Positions 1 through 7,221 of a stretch of 32,883 bases of DNA are shown piece after piece. The notes below the pieces were generated by a model. The model worked only from the letters and a program-made list of their open reading frames with translations. It had not been told where the DNA came from and made no database searches. A program made the translations under genes and the position numbers. Every line of letters starts with the position of its first letter. Position 1 is the stretch's first letter. The DNA comes from Paenibacillus jilunlii. Lineage in GTDB: Bacteria > Bacillota > Bacilli > Paenibacillales > Paenibacillaceae. Where the stretch lies: positions 67,032 through 99,914 of the forward strand of contig NZ_FNGM01000023.1 of assembly GCF_900102965.1 (NCBI RefSeq). The letters are read 5' to 3'.

Positions 1-13
1 TTCCGGCTAGATC

Positions 14-90
14 AGAGGTATTTATACCTCTTTTGGCCCAGTGGCACGTTTGCAACGCGGCCAGAGGTACTTTCTCTTCGGCCTCCTCCC
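14..90. repeat. Degenerate copies of the 51-bp hairpin repeat family
   Basis: The first copy has a perfect 7-bp stem (AGAGGTA at 14-20, loop TTTA, TACCTCT at 25-31). A second AGAGGTA follows at 63-69, but its right arm is broken. The spacing of 49 bp is close to the exact 51-bp period of the arrays at 18028 and 32641, which carry the same stem as AAAGGTA/TACCTTT. The region is intergenic. The window edge cuts off anything to the left, so this may be the end of a longer array. Confidence 0.6.
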
Positions 91-141
91 GCGGCCGGAT
101 TTACATCGGCTATGCGTGCCTGCCCGGCACGCAACAAAGAA

Positions 142-184
142 AAAGCCATCACCACCTGCGTAACGGCAGGCCGGTGATGGCTTT
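142..184 (-). terminator. Intrinsic terminator of the leftward ThuA/isomerase genes
   Basis: Perfect 12-bp arms AAAGCCATCACC (142-153) and GGTGATGGCTTT (173-184) enclose a loop that itself contains a CCTGC/GCAGG stem. Read on the minus strand, the stem is followed by a run of five T. It lies 17 bases past the stop codon of the isomerase gene, where the leftward transcript should end. Confidence 0.8.
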
Positions 185-200
185 GAATATTTTTATCCCC

Positions 201-1169
201 TTAAGCCCACCACATATCCAGCGGCTGCTCACGGATCAGGATTGACTGCAGGTTGGTTACTGCACGGTAGAAGCCTTCGTCTACGGACATGAGCGGATCT
301 TCGTGCTCAATACTAACCACGTAATCATAGCCGTAAGTGCGCAGCGCACTCATAATGTCCGACCATTCGGACAGGCTGTGCCCGCAGCCGACGGAGCGGA
401 AGGTCCACGCCCGGGTCTGCACATCGCCATAAGGCTGCATGTCTGTCAGACCGTACATGTTGATGTTGTCCTGATCCAGGTACGTGTCTTTGGCATGAAA
501 ATGGTGGATCGCGCCGGCTTTGCCCAGAATCTTGATCGCACCTACAGGATCAATGCCCTGCCACCACAGATGGCTCGGGTCCAGATTCGCGCCAATCGCC
601 GGACCGGTTGCTTCCCTCAGCTTGAGAATCGTATACGGGGTATGGCACAGGAAGCCGCCGTGCAGCTCAATGCCGATCTTCACCCCATGCTCTTCCGCAA
701 GCTGGGCGATTTCTTTCCAGTAAGGAATCAGCTTGTGCTCCCATTGCCAGGTTAAAATATCGCTGTATACTGTAGGCCAAGGCGTAACCGGCCAGTTCGG
801 CGCTTTGGCCTCGTCGCTGTCTCCGGCGGTGCCCGAGAAGGTGTTGACCACGGCAACGCCCATCAGTGAAGCAAGCTTGATCGACTTGCGCAGGATCTCA
901 TCGCCCTGGCGCGCTTCCTCTTGATCCGGCGAAATCGGGTTGTTATGGCAGCTGAAGGCGCTGATCATAATGCCGCGTTTCGTGAACTTTTCCAAATAGG
1001 CCTCACGGGCCGCTTCGCTCGACAACAGCTCATCCGTAGGACAATGAGGGTTGCCGGGGTTCCCGCCCGAGCCGATCTCGACGGCGTTCAGGCCGGCGGC
1101 AGCGATTTTATCCAACATCTCATCCAGGCTCAGACTTCCAAATACGGGATCAAATACTCCTAATTTCAT
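201..1169 (-). CDS. Sugar phosphate isomerase/epimerase-like TIM-barrel protein
   Basis: 322 aa, xylose isomerase-like TIM barrel family (AP endonuclease 2 superfamily). The protein opens with MKLGVFDPVFG and shows the usual metal and substrate residues: a Glu in GIELHGG, NLDPSHLWW, HFHAKD and, near the C-terminus, VSIEHED. Family members isomerise or epimerise sugars, inositols or keto-sugars in the cytoplasm; the exact substrate cannot be read from sequence. Its ATG directly follows the ThuA stop codon, and its GGGAG ribosome site lies inside the end of that gene, so the two are probably translationally coupled. The pairing with ThuA and Gfo/Idh proteins is typical of Paenibacillus clusters handling unusual or oxidised sugars. 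A strong terminator follows. Confidence 0.85.
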   Translation of the reverse strand: MKLGVFDPVFGSLSLDEMLDKIAAAGLNAVEIGSGGNPGNPHCPTDELLSSEAAREAYLEKFTKRGIMISAFSCHNNPISPDQEEARQGDEILRKSIKLASLMGVAVVNTFSGTAGDSDEAKAPNWPVTPWPTVYSDILTWQWEHKLIPYWKEIAQLAEEHGVKIGIELHGGFLCHTPYTILKLREATGPAIGANLDPSHLWWQGIDPVGAIKILGKAGAIHHFHAKDTYLDQDNINMYGLTDMQPYGDVQTRAWTFRSVGCGHSLSEWSDIMSALRTYGYDYVVSIEHEDPLMSVDEGFYRAVTNLQSILIREQPLDMWWA

Positions 1170-1901
1170 CTATACTCCCACCTTTTCTCTAATTGGCTCC
1201 AGTGCCTCGGAATGTCCATACACGGGATAATCACGCTTAGTTGGCGCACACCAGTTCACACCGTTGATAATCACCTGTTGAATCTCTTTATTGTAATAGG
1301 TCGGGTAGGACTCATGTCCGGGCTGAAAATAAAAAATCTTCCCGCTGCCGCGCCGGTACGTCGATCCGCTCGGGAATACATTCCCGCCTTCGAACCAGCC
1401 GACAAAAATCAGCGACTCCGGTGCCGGAACATCAAAGTGCGCTCCGTACATCTCTTCCTGCTCAAGGTCAATGTACTCGCCAATGCCTTCGGCAATCGGA
1501 TGGCTCGGGTCCATGACCCACAGGCGCTCTTTTTCCCCGGCTTCGCGCCATTTCAGATCACAGCTTGTGCCCATCAGCTTCATGAAGATTTTGGACATAT
1601 GCCCTGAATGCAGCACCACCAGCCCCATTCCGTGCAGCACGCGCTGATGAACCCGGTTCACGATCTCATCGCTCACTTCCTGATGGGCCACATGCCCCCA
1701 CCATACCAGTACATCCGTGTTATTCAGCACTTCCTCCGTTAATCCGTGCTCCGGCTCATCCAGCGTTGCTGTCGCTGTATCCAGTCCGGCTTCGCTGAGG
1801 AAGGACGCCAGCTGGGCATGAATGCCCTGCGGATACACCTCACGGATTCGCTCTTCCTGACGTTCATGACGATATTCATTCCATACGGTTACTCTGGTCA
1901 C
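1170..1901 (-). CDS. ThuA-like trehalose utilization family protein
   Basis: About 243 aa, ThuA family with a class I glutamine amidotransferase-like fold. Typical segments are the start TRVTVWNEY, VLVWWGHVAH, LVVLHSGHMSK, WFEGGNVFPSG and FYFQPGHESYPTYY. The family is linked to uptake and oxidation of trehalose-type disaccharides, but its biochemical activity is poorly defined. I chose the GTG at 1901: AGGAGA lies nine bases before it, whereas the GTG at 1910 directly abuts that site. The gene is followed without a gap by the isomerase-like gene. It is separated from the upstream Gfo/Idh gene by about 375 bp containing a structured repeat, so it may be read through from the AraC promoter or have its own promoter at the repeat edge. 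Confidence 0.85.
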   Translation of the reverse strand: MTRVTVWNEYRHERQEERIREVYPQGIHAQLASFLSEAGLDTATATLDEPEHGLTEEVLNNTDVLVWWGHVAHQEVSDEIVNRVHQRVLHGMGLVVLHSGHMSKIFMKLMGTSCDLKWREAGEKERLWVMDPSHPIAEGIGEYIDLEQEEMYGAHFDVPAPESLIFVGWFEGGNVFPSGSTYRRGSGKIFYFQPGHESYPTYYNKEIQQVIINGVNWCAPTKRDYPVYGHSEALEPIREKVGV

Positions 1902-1929
1902 GATGAACACTCTCCTATTTGTCTCAATC

Positions 1930-2210
1930 TATATAGAGTGAACTTAAGATCTTTACATTAGGGACTTCGTCGGGACTACGGAGAATGTTTGGGCTTCCGG
2001 CCGCTGCCCGTCTGCAGATTTCTTGATTTGTACCGCTGTTCGCGGTGGAAATCCGCAGACAAAGCATATGCTTACGAAGCCAGCTTTCCTGCGGAAAGCT
2101 CTCAGGCGGACGCATTCGCTCCGTAAGTATCCAAACTTCCCCTCCATCCCTTTTCCCTTTTGTTAGTTTTCAAGTTCGCTCTCTATATATAAACTGAACT
2201 TTTGATCCTT
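1930..2210 (-). repeat. Structured intergenic repeat element with nested hairpins
   Basis: This fills most of the non-coding stretch between the Gfo/Idh and ThuA genes. Its edges carry similar direct sequences (GTGAACTTAAGATC near 1932-1950 and CTGAACTTTTGATC near 2191-2206). Inside are three structures: a nested stem (TCTGCAGATTTC 2011-2022 with GAAATCCGCAGA 2048-2059, enclosing ACCGC/GCGGT), a 12-bp palindrome AAGCATATGCTT at 2062-2073, and a perfect hairpin (AGCTTTCC 2082-2089, GGAAAGCT 2093-2100). TACGGAG near 1977 is complementary to CTCCGTA near 2119. It shares TATGCTTACGAAGC (2067-2080) with the 65-bp array at 10766. No open reading frame in it looks like a gene. I think it is a dispersed non-coding repeat; its strand is inferred from the surrounding transcription. 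Confidence 0.55.
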
Positions 2211-2277
2211 GTATTCCAGGCTGGGGCGTGACTCCGCCACTTTCCCTCTTATTCTTAATTTTTCCAGCCCAATTTAA

Positions 2278-3354
2278 TTAGTCAAAAAATACAGGCATTC
2301 CCGTTTCGGAAGACTTGTAAATGGCCTCCAATATGCGGGTAACCACCAGCGCCTGCTCCGGCTTCACGACCGGTTCGGTGTCATTTACGATACTCTCGAT
2401 CCACTGCTTCGCTTCAGCCACCGCAGGGTCATCTCCCGCACCGTCGTAGAAATCCACACCGGCTGCATCCAGGCCAATATGCTTCTCATAGGTTTTGCCA
2501 TATTCTTCACCGTTGATGCGCAGGCCCTTCTCCATGTCCGCTCCGCCTTCTGTACCGCAGAGCACAGTTTTGGCTTCGCCGACATCGAGAGTATTCAGCG
2601 CCCAGCTGGCCTCAAGAACGATAGTCGCTCCGTTCTCCATCGTAATGAAGCCGATCGCCGAGTCCTCTACCGTGAATTTCTCCGGGTCCCACGGTCCCCA
2701 GGCATTGGCGGCGTTCTTGCGGCCGGACAGCTTATGATAGGCATTGCCTACAGCATATTTAGGCTTGTAGTTGTCCATCATCCACAAGGTAAGATCAAGG
2801 GCATGGGTGCCAATATCGATCAGCGGCCCGCCCCCCTGAGCTTCCTCATCCAGGAACACACCCCAGGTTGGCACCGCGCGGCGGCGGATAGCCTTGGCTC
2901 TGGCATAATAAACCTCTCCAAGCCCGTTATTCTCGCATACAGTGTGCAAGTAAGCCGAATCTGCCCGGAAGCGGTTCTGGTAGCCAATGGTCAGCTTCTT
3001 TCCTGTCCGCCCCGCCGCGTCAATCATCGCCTGAGCTTCCGCAGTAGTTTTGGCCATAGGCTTCTCACACATCACATGCTTCCCGGCCTCCATCGCAGCG
3101 ATGGAAATTTCCGCATGGGAAATGTTCGGCGTACACACATGAATCACATCTATACTTGCATCCTTAAGCAGCTCTTTATAATCGTTGTAGACCGCAGCGC
3201 TTTCATTTCCAAACTCTGCTTTGGCCTTCTCGGCACGTTCCCGCACGATATCGCAGAATGCCACCATCACCGCACCTTCCACTTTTTGCAATGCCGGCAT
3301 ATGTTTGCCGTTGGCGATACCGCCGCAGCCGATAATTCCTATCTTTAGCGTCAT
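2278..3354 (-). CDS. Gfo/Idh/MocA family oxidoreductase
   Basis: 358 aa from the chosen ATG at 3354. The N-terminal Rossmann motif is IGIIGCGGIA, followed by the EKPMAKT segment that binds nicotinamide in this family and DIGTHALDL in the C-terminal domain, which carries the usual catalytic His. Such proteins are NAD(P)-dependent sugar or inositol dehydrogenases acting in the cytoplasm; the substrate is unknown. A start at 3393 is also open, but it would overlap the end of the AraC gene. The ATG at 3354 has GGAGGT ten bases upstream, and that site overlaps the AraC stop codon, so the two genes form an operon with tight coupling. ThuA and isomerase-like genes lie further along the same strand. 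Confidence 0.88.
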   Translation of the reverse strand: MTLKIGIIGCGGIANGKHMPALQKVEGAVMVAFCDIVRERAEKAKAEFGNESAAVYNDYKELLKDASIDVIHVCTPNISHAEISIAAMEAGKHVMCEKPMAKTTAEAQAMIDAAGRTGKKLTIGYQNRFRADSAYLHTVCENNGLGEVYYARAKAIRRRAVPTWGVFLDEEAQGGGPLIDIGTHALDLTLWMMDNYKPKYAVGNAYHKLSGRKNAANAWGPWDPEKFTVEDSAIGFITMENGATIVLEASWALNTLDVGEAKTVLCGTEGGADMEKGLRINGEEYGKTYEKHIGLDAAGVDFYDGAGDDPAVAEAKQWIESIVNDTEPVVKPEQALVVTRILEAIYKSSETGMPVFFD

Positions 3355-3361
3355 TGTTGGC

Positions 3362-4309
3362 CTAACCTCCACTGGTTTTGATATCTCTATCATACAAATC
3401 TGCCCCGGCGCTTTCTTCCTGCATTCTTGCTGTATTATTCCTGAATATTGTCTTATGGTACTTCAGCGGAGAAATCCCCGTGGCCTCCTTGAAAAAATGG
3501 TGAAAGGTCTTTACACTGCCAAACCCCGCAGCTTCAGCCACAGCGGACATTGGCAGGTCCTCGTTTAACAGAATCCACTTCGCTTTGTTGAGGCGGTATT
3601 CATTCAAAAAAGCAACAAAGGTCATCCCTGTGTTCCGCTTGAACAGCTTGGTGAAGTAGTAGGGGCTGAAGCCCATATAGCGGGCCACCTCGTTCAGTGA
3701 AATCGACTTCTGATAATGCAGCTCCACATAGGCAAAAATCCGCTCCAGGCGCTCCATCGTTTCTCTGGACTGGGTCAGCGTATCCTCCGAGAACTTAGGC
3801 TGCCGCTGCGTCCTATTCTTAGGAATTTCCCGTAAAATGACCGTCAGCAGCTCGAACATTCTCGCTTTGATCAGATAGGCATACCCTTCCCGGCGCTGGG
3901 TATCTTCCTCGTAGATGCTCTCGATCAGCGAAATTACTTTGGCGGTAGCTGCCTCAGGCCATGCCGGGCTGGAATGCTCCATCTCCGTAAACAGGTCCCG
4001 CAGCGAATAGCCGCTGCCCCCCAGGGCGGCAACCTCCTGAAACAGGTTCAGGTCGAACTGGATCACCACCCGCTCACTCTCAGGCGATGCCAGAAAATAA
4101 TGCACATCCCCGCCGTTGATGAACTGAATTTCCCCCTGCTCCATACGGATCGGGGTATCATTTATTCCCAGATTTAGTCTTCCCTTAGTAACGTAGATAA
4201 TTTCAACTTCCTTATGCCAATGCGGATAACACAGCTCATCCCCTCCACAAATCAGACTGCGGAAGGGAAAATGCTTATCCACATCTGGAAGCTCCAGATA
4301 TATGCTCAT
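3362..4309 (-). CDS. AraC family transcriptional regulator with cupin sensor domain
   Basis: 315 aa. The N-terminal half is a cupin-like ligand-binding domain (HWHKEVEIIYVTKG and GEIQFINGGDVHYF). The C-terminal part, roughly residues 190-295, has the two helix-turn-helix units of the AraC family: ISLNEVARYMGFSPYYFTKL and LPMSAVAEAAGFGSVKTFHH, ending in TGISPLKYH. It probably activates the downstream oxidoreductase, ThuA and isomerase genes in response to a sugar. The start is supported by AAGGAG eight bases upstream. Its upstream region has two identical 12-bp direct repeats (4356-4382) and a LacI-type palindrome (4448-4461), so it may answer both to itself and to the neighbouring LacI protein. 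Confidence 0.9.
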   Translation of the reverse strand: MSIYLELPDVDKHFPFRSLICGGDELCYPHWHKEVEIIYVTKGRLNLGINDTPIRMEQGEIQFINGGDVHYFLASPESERVVIQFDLNLFQEVAALGGSGYSLRDLFTEMEHSSPAWPEAATAKVISLIESIYEEDTQRREGYAYLIKARMFELLTVILREIPKNRTQRQPKFSEDTLTQSRETMERLERIFAYVELHYQKSISLNEVARYMGFSPYYFTKLFKRNTGMTFVAFLNEYRLNKAKWILLNEDLPMSAVAEAAGFGSVKTFHHFFKEATGISPLKYHKTIFRNNTARMQEESAGADLYDRDIKTSGG

Positions 4310-4355
4310 GAGTGCAGCTCCTTGTCCATATGATGCACTGAAGGTAACATATGAT

Positions 4356-4382
4356 ATCTATACTTATAACATCTATACTTAT
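4356..4382 (-). promoter_or_regulatory. Tandem 12-bp direct repeat upstream of the AraC-type gene
   Basis: ATCTATACTTAT occurs exactly at 4356-4367 and 4371-4382, a 15-bp step. Direct repeats of this size just before an AraC-family gene are typical half-sites for an AraC dimer. On the minus strand the repeats also contain TATAAG and TATAGA, which could serve as a -10 box. The role as an operator is inferred from position only. Confidence 0.45.
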
Positions 4383-4447
4383 GAACTTGGATAGGGTTCA
4401 TTATTTATATCGTCCTCAGGAGAAAATTCATGATTCACAGACATTGG

Positions 4448-4461
4448 AGTAAACGTTTACT
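4448..4461. promoter_or_regulatory. LacI-type operator 1 (divergent region)
   Basis: AGTAAACGTTTACT is a perfect palindrome with the central CG of LacI/GalR-family operators. It lies about 140 bp before the leftward AraC gene and about 115 bp before the lacI promoter -35 box, so it could affect either direction or form a loop with the operator at 4603. Confidence 0.7.
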
Positions 4462-4564
4462 TTATCGTAGACTCCTCTCATTTCTTTGTCAATCGCTGTT
4501 CTATTTTGTATAGGGATTCCGGGGGCTGTCAGACTGCTTTTAAATTTTTTGTAGAATCTTCCCG

Positions 4565-4593
4565 TTGACAAAAATATATCTTGCCTTTATATT
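4565..4593 (+). promoter_or_regulatory. Vegetative promoter of the LacI-type gene
   Basis: TTGACA at 4565-4570 and TATATT at 4588-4593 are separated by exactly 17 bp, close to the sigma-A consensus. The predicted start near 4600 falls at the edge of the operator at 4603-4616, which fits self-repression. Confidence 0.8.
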
Positions 4594-4602
4594 TCAGGTA
4601 AG

Positions 4603-4616
4603 CGTAAGCGTTTACG
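4603..4616. promoter_or_regulatory. LacI-type operator 2 (autoregulatory)
   Basis: CGTAAGCGTTTACG is a near-perfect palindrome at the expected transcription start of the LacI-type gene. A bound repressor would block initiation there. Confidence 0.75.
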
Positions 4617-4661
4617 TTATACCTTAAATCCGAATGAAACAGAAAATTGAGGTACTGCCTT

Positions 4662-5666
4662 ATGAATCCTACGATCAAAGATGTCGCCCAGAAAGCAAAT
4701 GTATCCATTGCCACCGTGTCCCGTGTGCTGAATAACCTGACCGGCTACTCGGACAAAACGAAGCAGAAGGTGAATCAGGCAATCAAAGAGCTTGGGTACC
4801 AGCCAAATGCTATCGCCCGCGGTCTCATCAACAAGCGGACACAGACTATCGGTGTGATGTTTCCCAGTGTTTCCAGCGCCTTCTCTTCCGATCTGCTCCA
4901 CGGGATTGACGAATTTGCCCATGACAGCAATTACAGTGTAGTCGTCTGCAACACAGATCATGACGGCAAGCGGACAATGAAGTATTTGCAGCTGCTGCGC
5001 GAAAAACAGGTAGATGGCATTATTTTTTCCAGTGAGGTGCTGAGTAAAGAGTACTATGAGGTGCTGGAGAGCATGAAGATACCGGTTGTGCTTGTCTCCT
5101 CGCAGACGGATTATGCCAAAGTGCCCTATGTGAAGGTTGATGATTACCAGGCGGTCTATGACGCGATCCAATTTCTGATCTCCAAAGGCCACCGTAAAAT
5201 CGCCATGATCAGCGGAACCAAAGGCGATCCCATCGCCGGAACTCCCAGGGTGCAGGGCTACCGCAAAGCGCTGGAAGCGAACGGAATTGCTTTTGACAGC
5301 GGCTATCTTGTGTATGGAGACTTTTCATTCGAGAGCGGCAGCAGGGCAATGGAAGCCATATTGCGTAAAGCGGGTGAGGCTACCGCCGTCTTCGCAGCCA
5401 GTGATGAGATGGCCATTGGTGCACTCTCCGCAGCCCTGAAACACGGTCTGAACGTTCCCGAGGATATCTCGATCATGGGATATGATGATCTCAAACCGGC
5501 ACAGATGGTTACGCCTCCGCTAACGACGGTCCGGCAGCCGCTGTACGAAATGGGAAAGATCGCCTCCGAGAAGCTGATCCGGATGATTGAAACCGGGGAG
5601 ATTGCCGCAAACAGGATCATAGCTCATTCGATTGTGGAAAGACAAACGGTAAGAACACTTGCCTAA
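4662..5666 (+). CDS. LacI/GalR family transcriptional regulator
   Basis: 334 aa. It begins MNPTIKDVAQKANVSIATVS, a standard LacI helix-turn-helix, followed by the hinge region GYQPNAIARGL that inserts in the operator minor groove. The remainder is a periplasmic-binding-protein-like sugar sensor, with phrases such as GYDDLKPAQMVTPPLTTVRQP near the end. I chose the ATG at 4662 because TGAGGT precedes it at normal spacing; the TTG at 4647 would place that site inside the coding region. It probably represses the adjacent sugar transport and alpha-glucosidase genes until an oligosaccharide is present. Four matching palindromes lie at 4448, 4603, 5685 and 5805. No terminator was seen after the gene. 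Confidence 0.93.
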   Translation: MNPTIKDVAQKANVSIATVSRVLNNLTGYSDKTKQKVNQAIKELGYQPNAIARGLINKRTQTIGVMFPSVSSAFSSDLLHGIDEFAHDSNYSVVVCNTDHDGKRTMKYLQLLREKQVDGIIFSSEVLSKEYYEVLESMKIPVVLVSSQTDYAKVPYVKVDDYQAVYDAIQFLISKGHRKIAMISGTKGDPIAGTPRVQGYRKALEANGIAFDSGYLVYGDFSFESGSRAMEAILRKAGEATAVFAASDEMAIGALSAALKHGLNVPEDISIMGYDDLKPAQMVTPPLTTVRQPLYEMGKIASEKLIRMIETGEIAANRIIAHSIVERQTVRTLA

Positions 5667-5684
5667 GTCTTTTTATCAATATAA

Positions 5685-5698
5685 CGTAAACGCTTAAC
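5685..5698. promoter_or_regulatory. LacI-type operator 3 (imperfect)
   Basis: CGTAAACGCTTAAC matches the operator core with one arm imperfect. It starts 18 bases after the lacI stop codon and 120 bp before the next operator, a spacing that would allow a DNA loop. Confidence 0.6.
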
Positions 5699-5804
5699 CT
5701 AAAGGTCCCGATTGTTGATCATCCTGCCGGAAGCACCTGTATTCGCAACTGGAAAATTCAGTAACCACAGGCAGCTAGTCCAGGGAGAGTTTGGTTGGGA
5801 CGCA

Positions 5805-5820
5805 GAGTAAACGTTTACTC
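5805..5820. promoter_or_regulatory. LacI-type operator 4 (before the sugar transporter)
   Basis: GAGTAAACGTTTACTC is a perfect 16-bp palindrome ending 47 bases before the binding-protein start codon. A weak promoter (TTGGTT 5791-5796, 17 bp, TTTACT 5814-5819) would overlap it, which fits direct repression. The promoter assignment is tentative. Confidence 0.72.
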
Positions 5821-5867
5821 CAAATGGCAGTAAGCTGCTAAATTTAGTACTCAGGGGGATTCCATCC

Positions 5868-7130
5868 ATGAAAAAAACAATGAAACCCGTAACAGTAAGC
5901 CTGCTGGCTATGTCACTGCTCAGCGCCTGCGGCAATAATAGCGGCAGCAACGCTGCTACCGATGATGGAGGGAACGCCGCTTCCGGTAAGAAGGTTGAGA
6001 TTGAATTCTTCCAGAACAAGACGGAAGCCAAAGCCACCTTCGACAAGCTGGTCGCCCAATTCAACGCCGCGAACCCGGACATCGTTGTCTCGCAGATCAA
6101 CCCGCCGGATGCCGAAACGGTGCTGAAGACCCGCGCCGCTAAACAGGATCTTCCTGATGTCATCGGCCTTGGCGCCACCGACACTTACAAGACCCTCTCC
6201 GCCAGCGGCCTGTTCGAGGACTTCACCGGTGATCCGCTGGTCTCCTCTATCCAGCCCGCCTATGTGAAAATGCTGAATGACCTGACGGGGTCAAGCGAGC
6301 TGAACGGCATTCCGTTCTCTGCCAATGCCAGCGGTGTCATCTATAACAAAGCGATGTTCAAGGAAGCTGGCGTCGCCGTGCCAACGACTTGGGATGAATT
6401 CATCGCTGCAGCCCAGAAATTCAAAGACAGCGGCAAGTATGCCTTCTACCTGACGCTGAAGGATTCCTGGACCTCACTCACCCCCTTCAACTCCCTGGAA
6501 CCAAGCATTCTCGGCACTGATTACTTCAAGAAGCGCACCGAAGGCAGCGTGACCTTCAAGGACAGCTTCCGGGAAATCGCCGAGAAGCAGCTGAAGCTGA
6601 CAGAATTTGCCCAGAAGGACATTTTCGGCAAGGGCTACAATGACGGCAATACGGCGTTCGCCAAGGGTGAATCTGCGATGTATCTGCAAGGGGTATGGGC
6701 AATTCCTGAAATCATGAAGGCTAATCCATCTCTTGAGCTGGGCGTATTCCCATTCCCGGCCACCAATGATCCCGCAAAAAACAAGGTCATTTCCGGTGTG
6801 GATACCCTGCTGACGATCTCCAAGGACAGCAAGCATAAGGAAGAAGCGAAGAAATTCGTCGAATTCCTCCTTCAGCCGGAGAACGTAACGGCATACATCA
6901 CCGAGCAAAAAGCATTCCCGGCGGTGAAGGGCGTGACTCAGGATGACCCTGCCATGGACGGCTTCAAGGAAGCATTCACCTCCGGCAAGCTGGCCGATTT
7001 TGCCGACCATTACATCCCTGGGGCGATGAAGGTCGATACGATTATTCAAAGCTTCCTGAACAGTAAAGACATCGACGCATACCTGAAGCAGCTCGATACA
7101 GAATGGGATAAGGTAGCTAACCGGAAATAA
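5868..7130 (+). CDS. Sugar ABC transporter substrate-binding lipoprotein
   Basis: 420 aa, family 1 extracellular solute-binding protein (MalE type). The N-terminus is a lipoprotein signal: charged start, hydrophobic stretch and lipobox LSAC with Cys21, so the mature protein is lipid-anchored on the outer face of the membrane. Family signs are GIPFSANASGVIYNKAMFKE and, later, AFAKGESAMYLQGVWAIPEI. It would capture an oligosaccharide and hand it to the two permeases downstream. The start has AGGGGGA eight bases upstream. Because an alpha-glucosidase follows in the same cluster, the ligand is probably an alpha-glucoside. A stem-loop after the gene may hold its expression above that of the permeases. 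Confidence 0.92.
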   Translation: MKKTMKPVTVSLLAMSLLSACGNNSGSNAATDDGGNAASGKKVEIEFFQNKTEAKATFDKLVAQFNAANPDIVVSQINPPDAETVLKTRAAKQDLPDVIGLGATDTYKTLSASGLFEDFTGDPLVSSIQPAYVKMLNDLTGSSELNGIPFSANASGVIYNKAMFKEAGVAVPTTWDEFIAAAQKFKDSGKYAFYLTLKDSWTSLTPFNSLEPSILGTDYFKKRTEGSVTFKDSFREIAEKQLKLTEFAQKDIFGKGYNDGNTAFAKGESAMYLQGVWAIPEIMKANPSLELGVFPFPATNDPAKNKVISGVDTLLTISKDSKHKEEAKKFVEFLLQPENVTAYITEQKAFPAVKGVTQDDPAMDGFKEAFTSGKLADFADHYIPGAMKVDTIIQSFLNSKDIDAYLKQLDTEWDKVANRK

Positions 7131-7170
7131 GATTGCCAATCAATAGCATGAACTACAAGCATCAGGAGAA

Positions 7171-7204
7171 CAGGGGCGGCAAGCCCCTGCTTCTGCGCTT
7201 TTTT
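7171..7204 (+). terminator. Intercistronic stem-loop (partial terminator)
   Basis: Arms CAGGGGC (7171-7177) and GCCCCTG (7183-7189) with a 5-base loop are followed nine bases later by six T. It sits between the binding-protein gene and the first permease. The T run is offset from the stem, so I expect partial termination or protection of the upstream mRNA rather than a full stop. Confidence 0.55.
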
Positions 7205-7221
7205 CTAAGGAGGATTAACTG

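Noticed and set aside
2479..3348. 289-codon plus-strand frame opposite the Gfo/Idh gene
   Set aside because: It is a shadow of a well-conserved enzyme gene, with no ribosome site.
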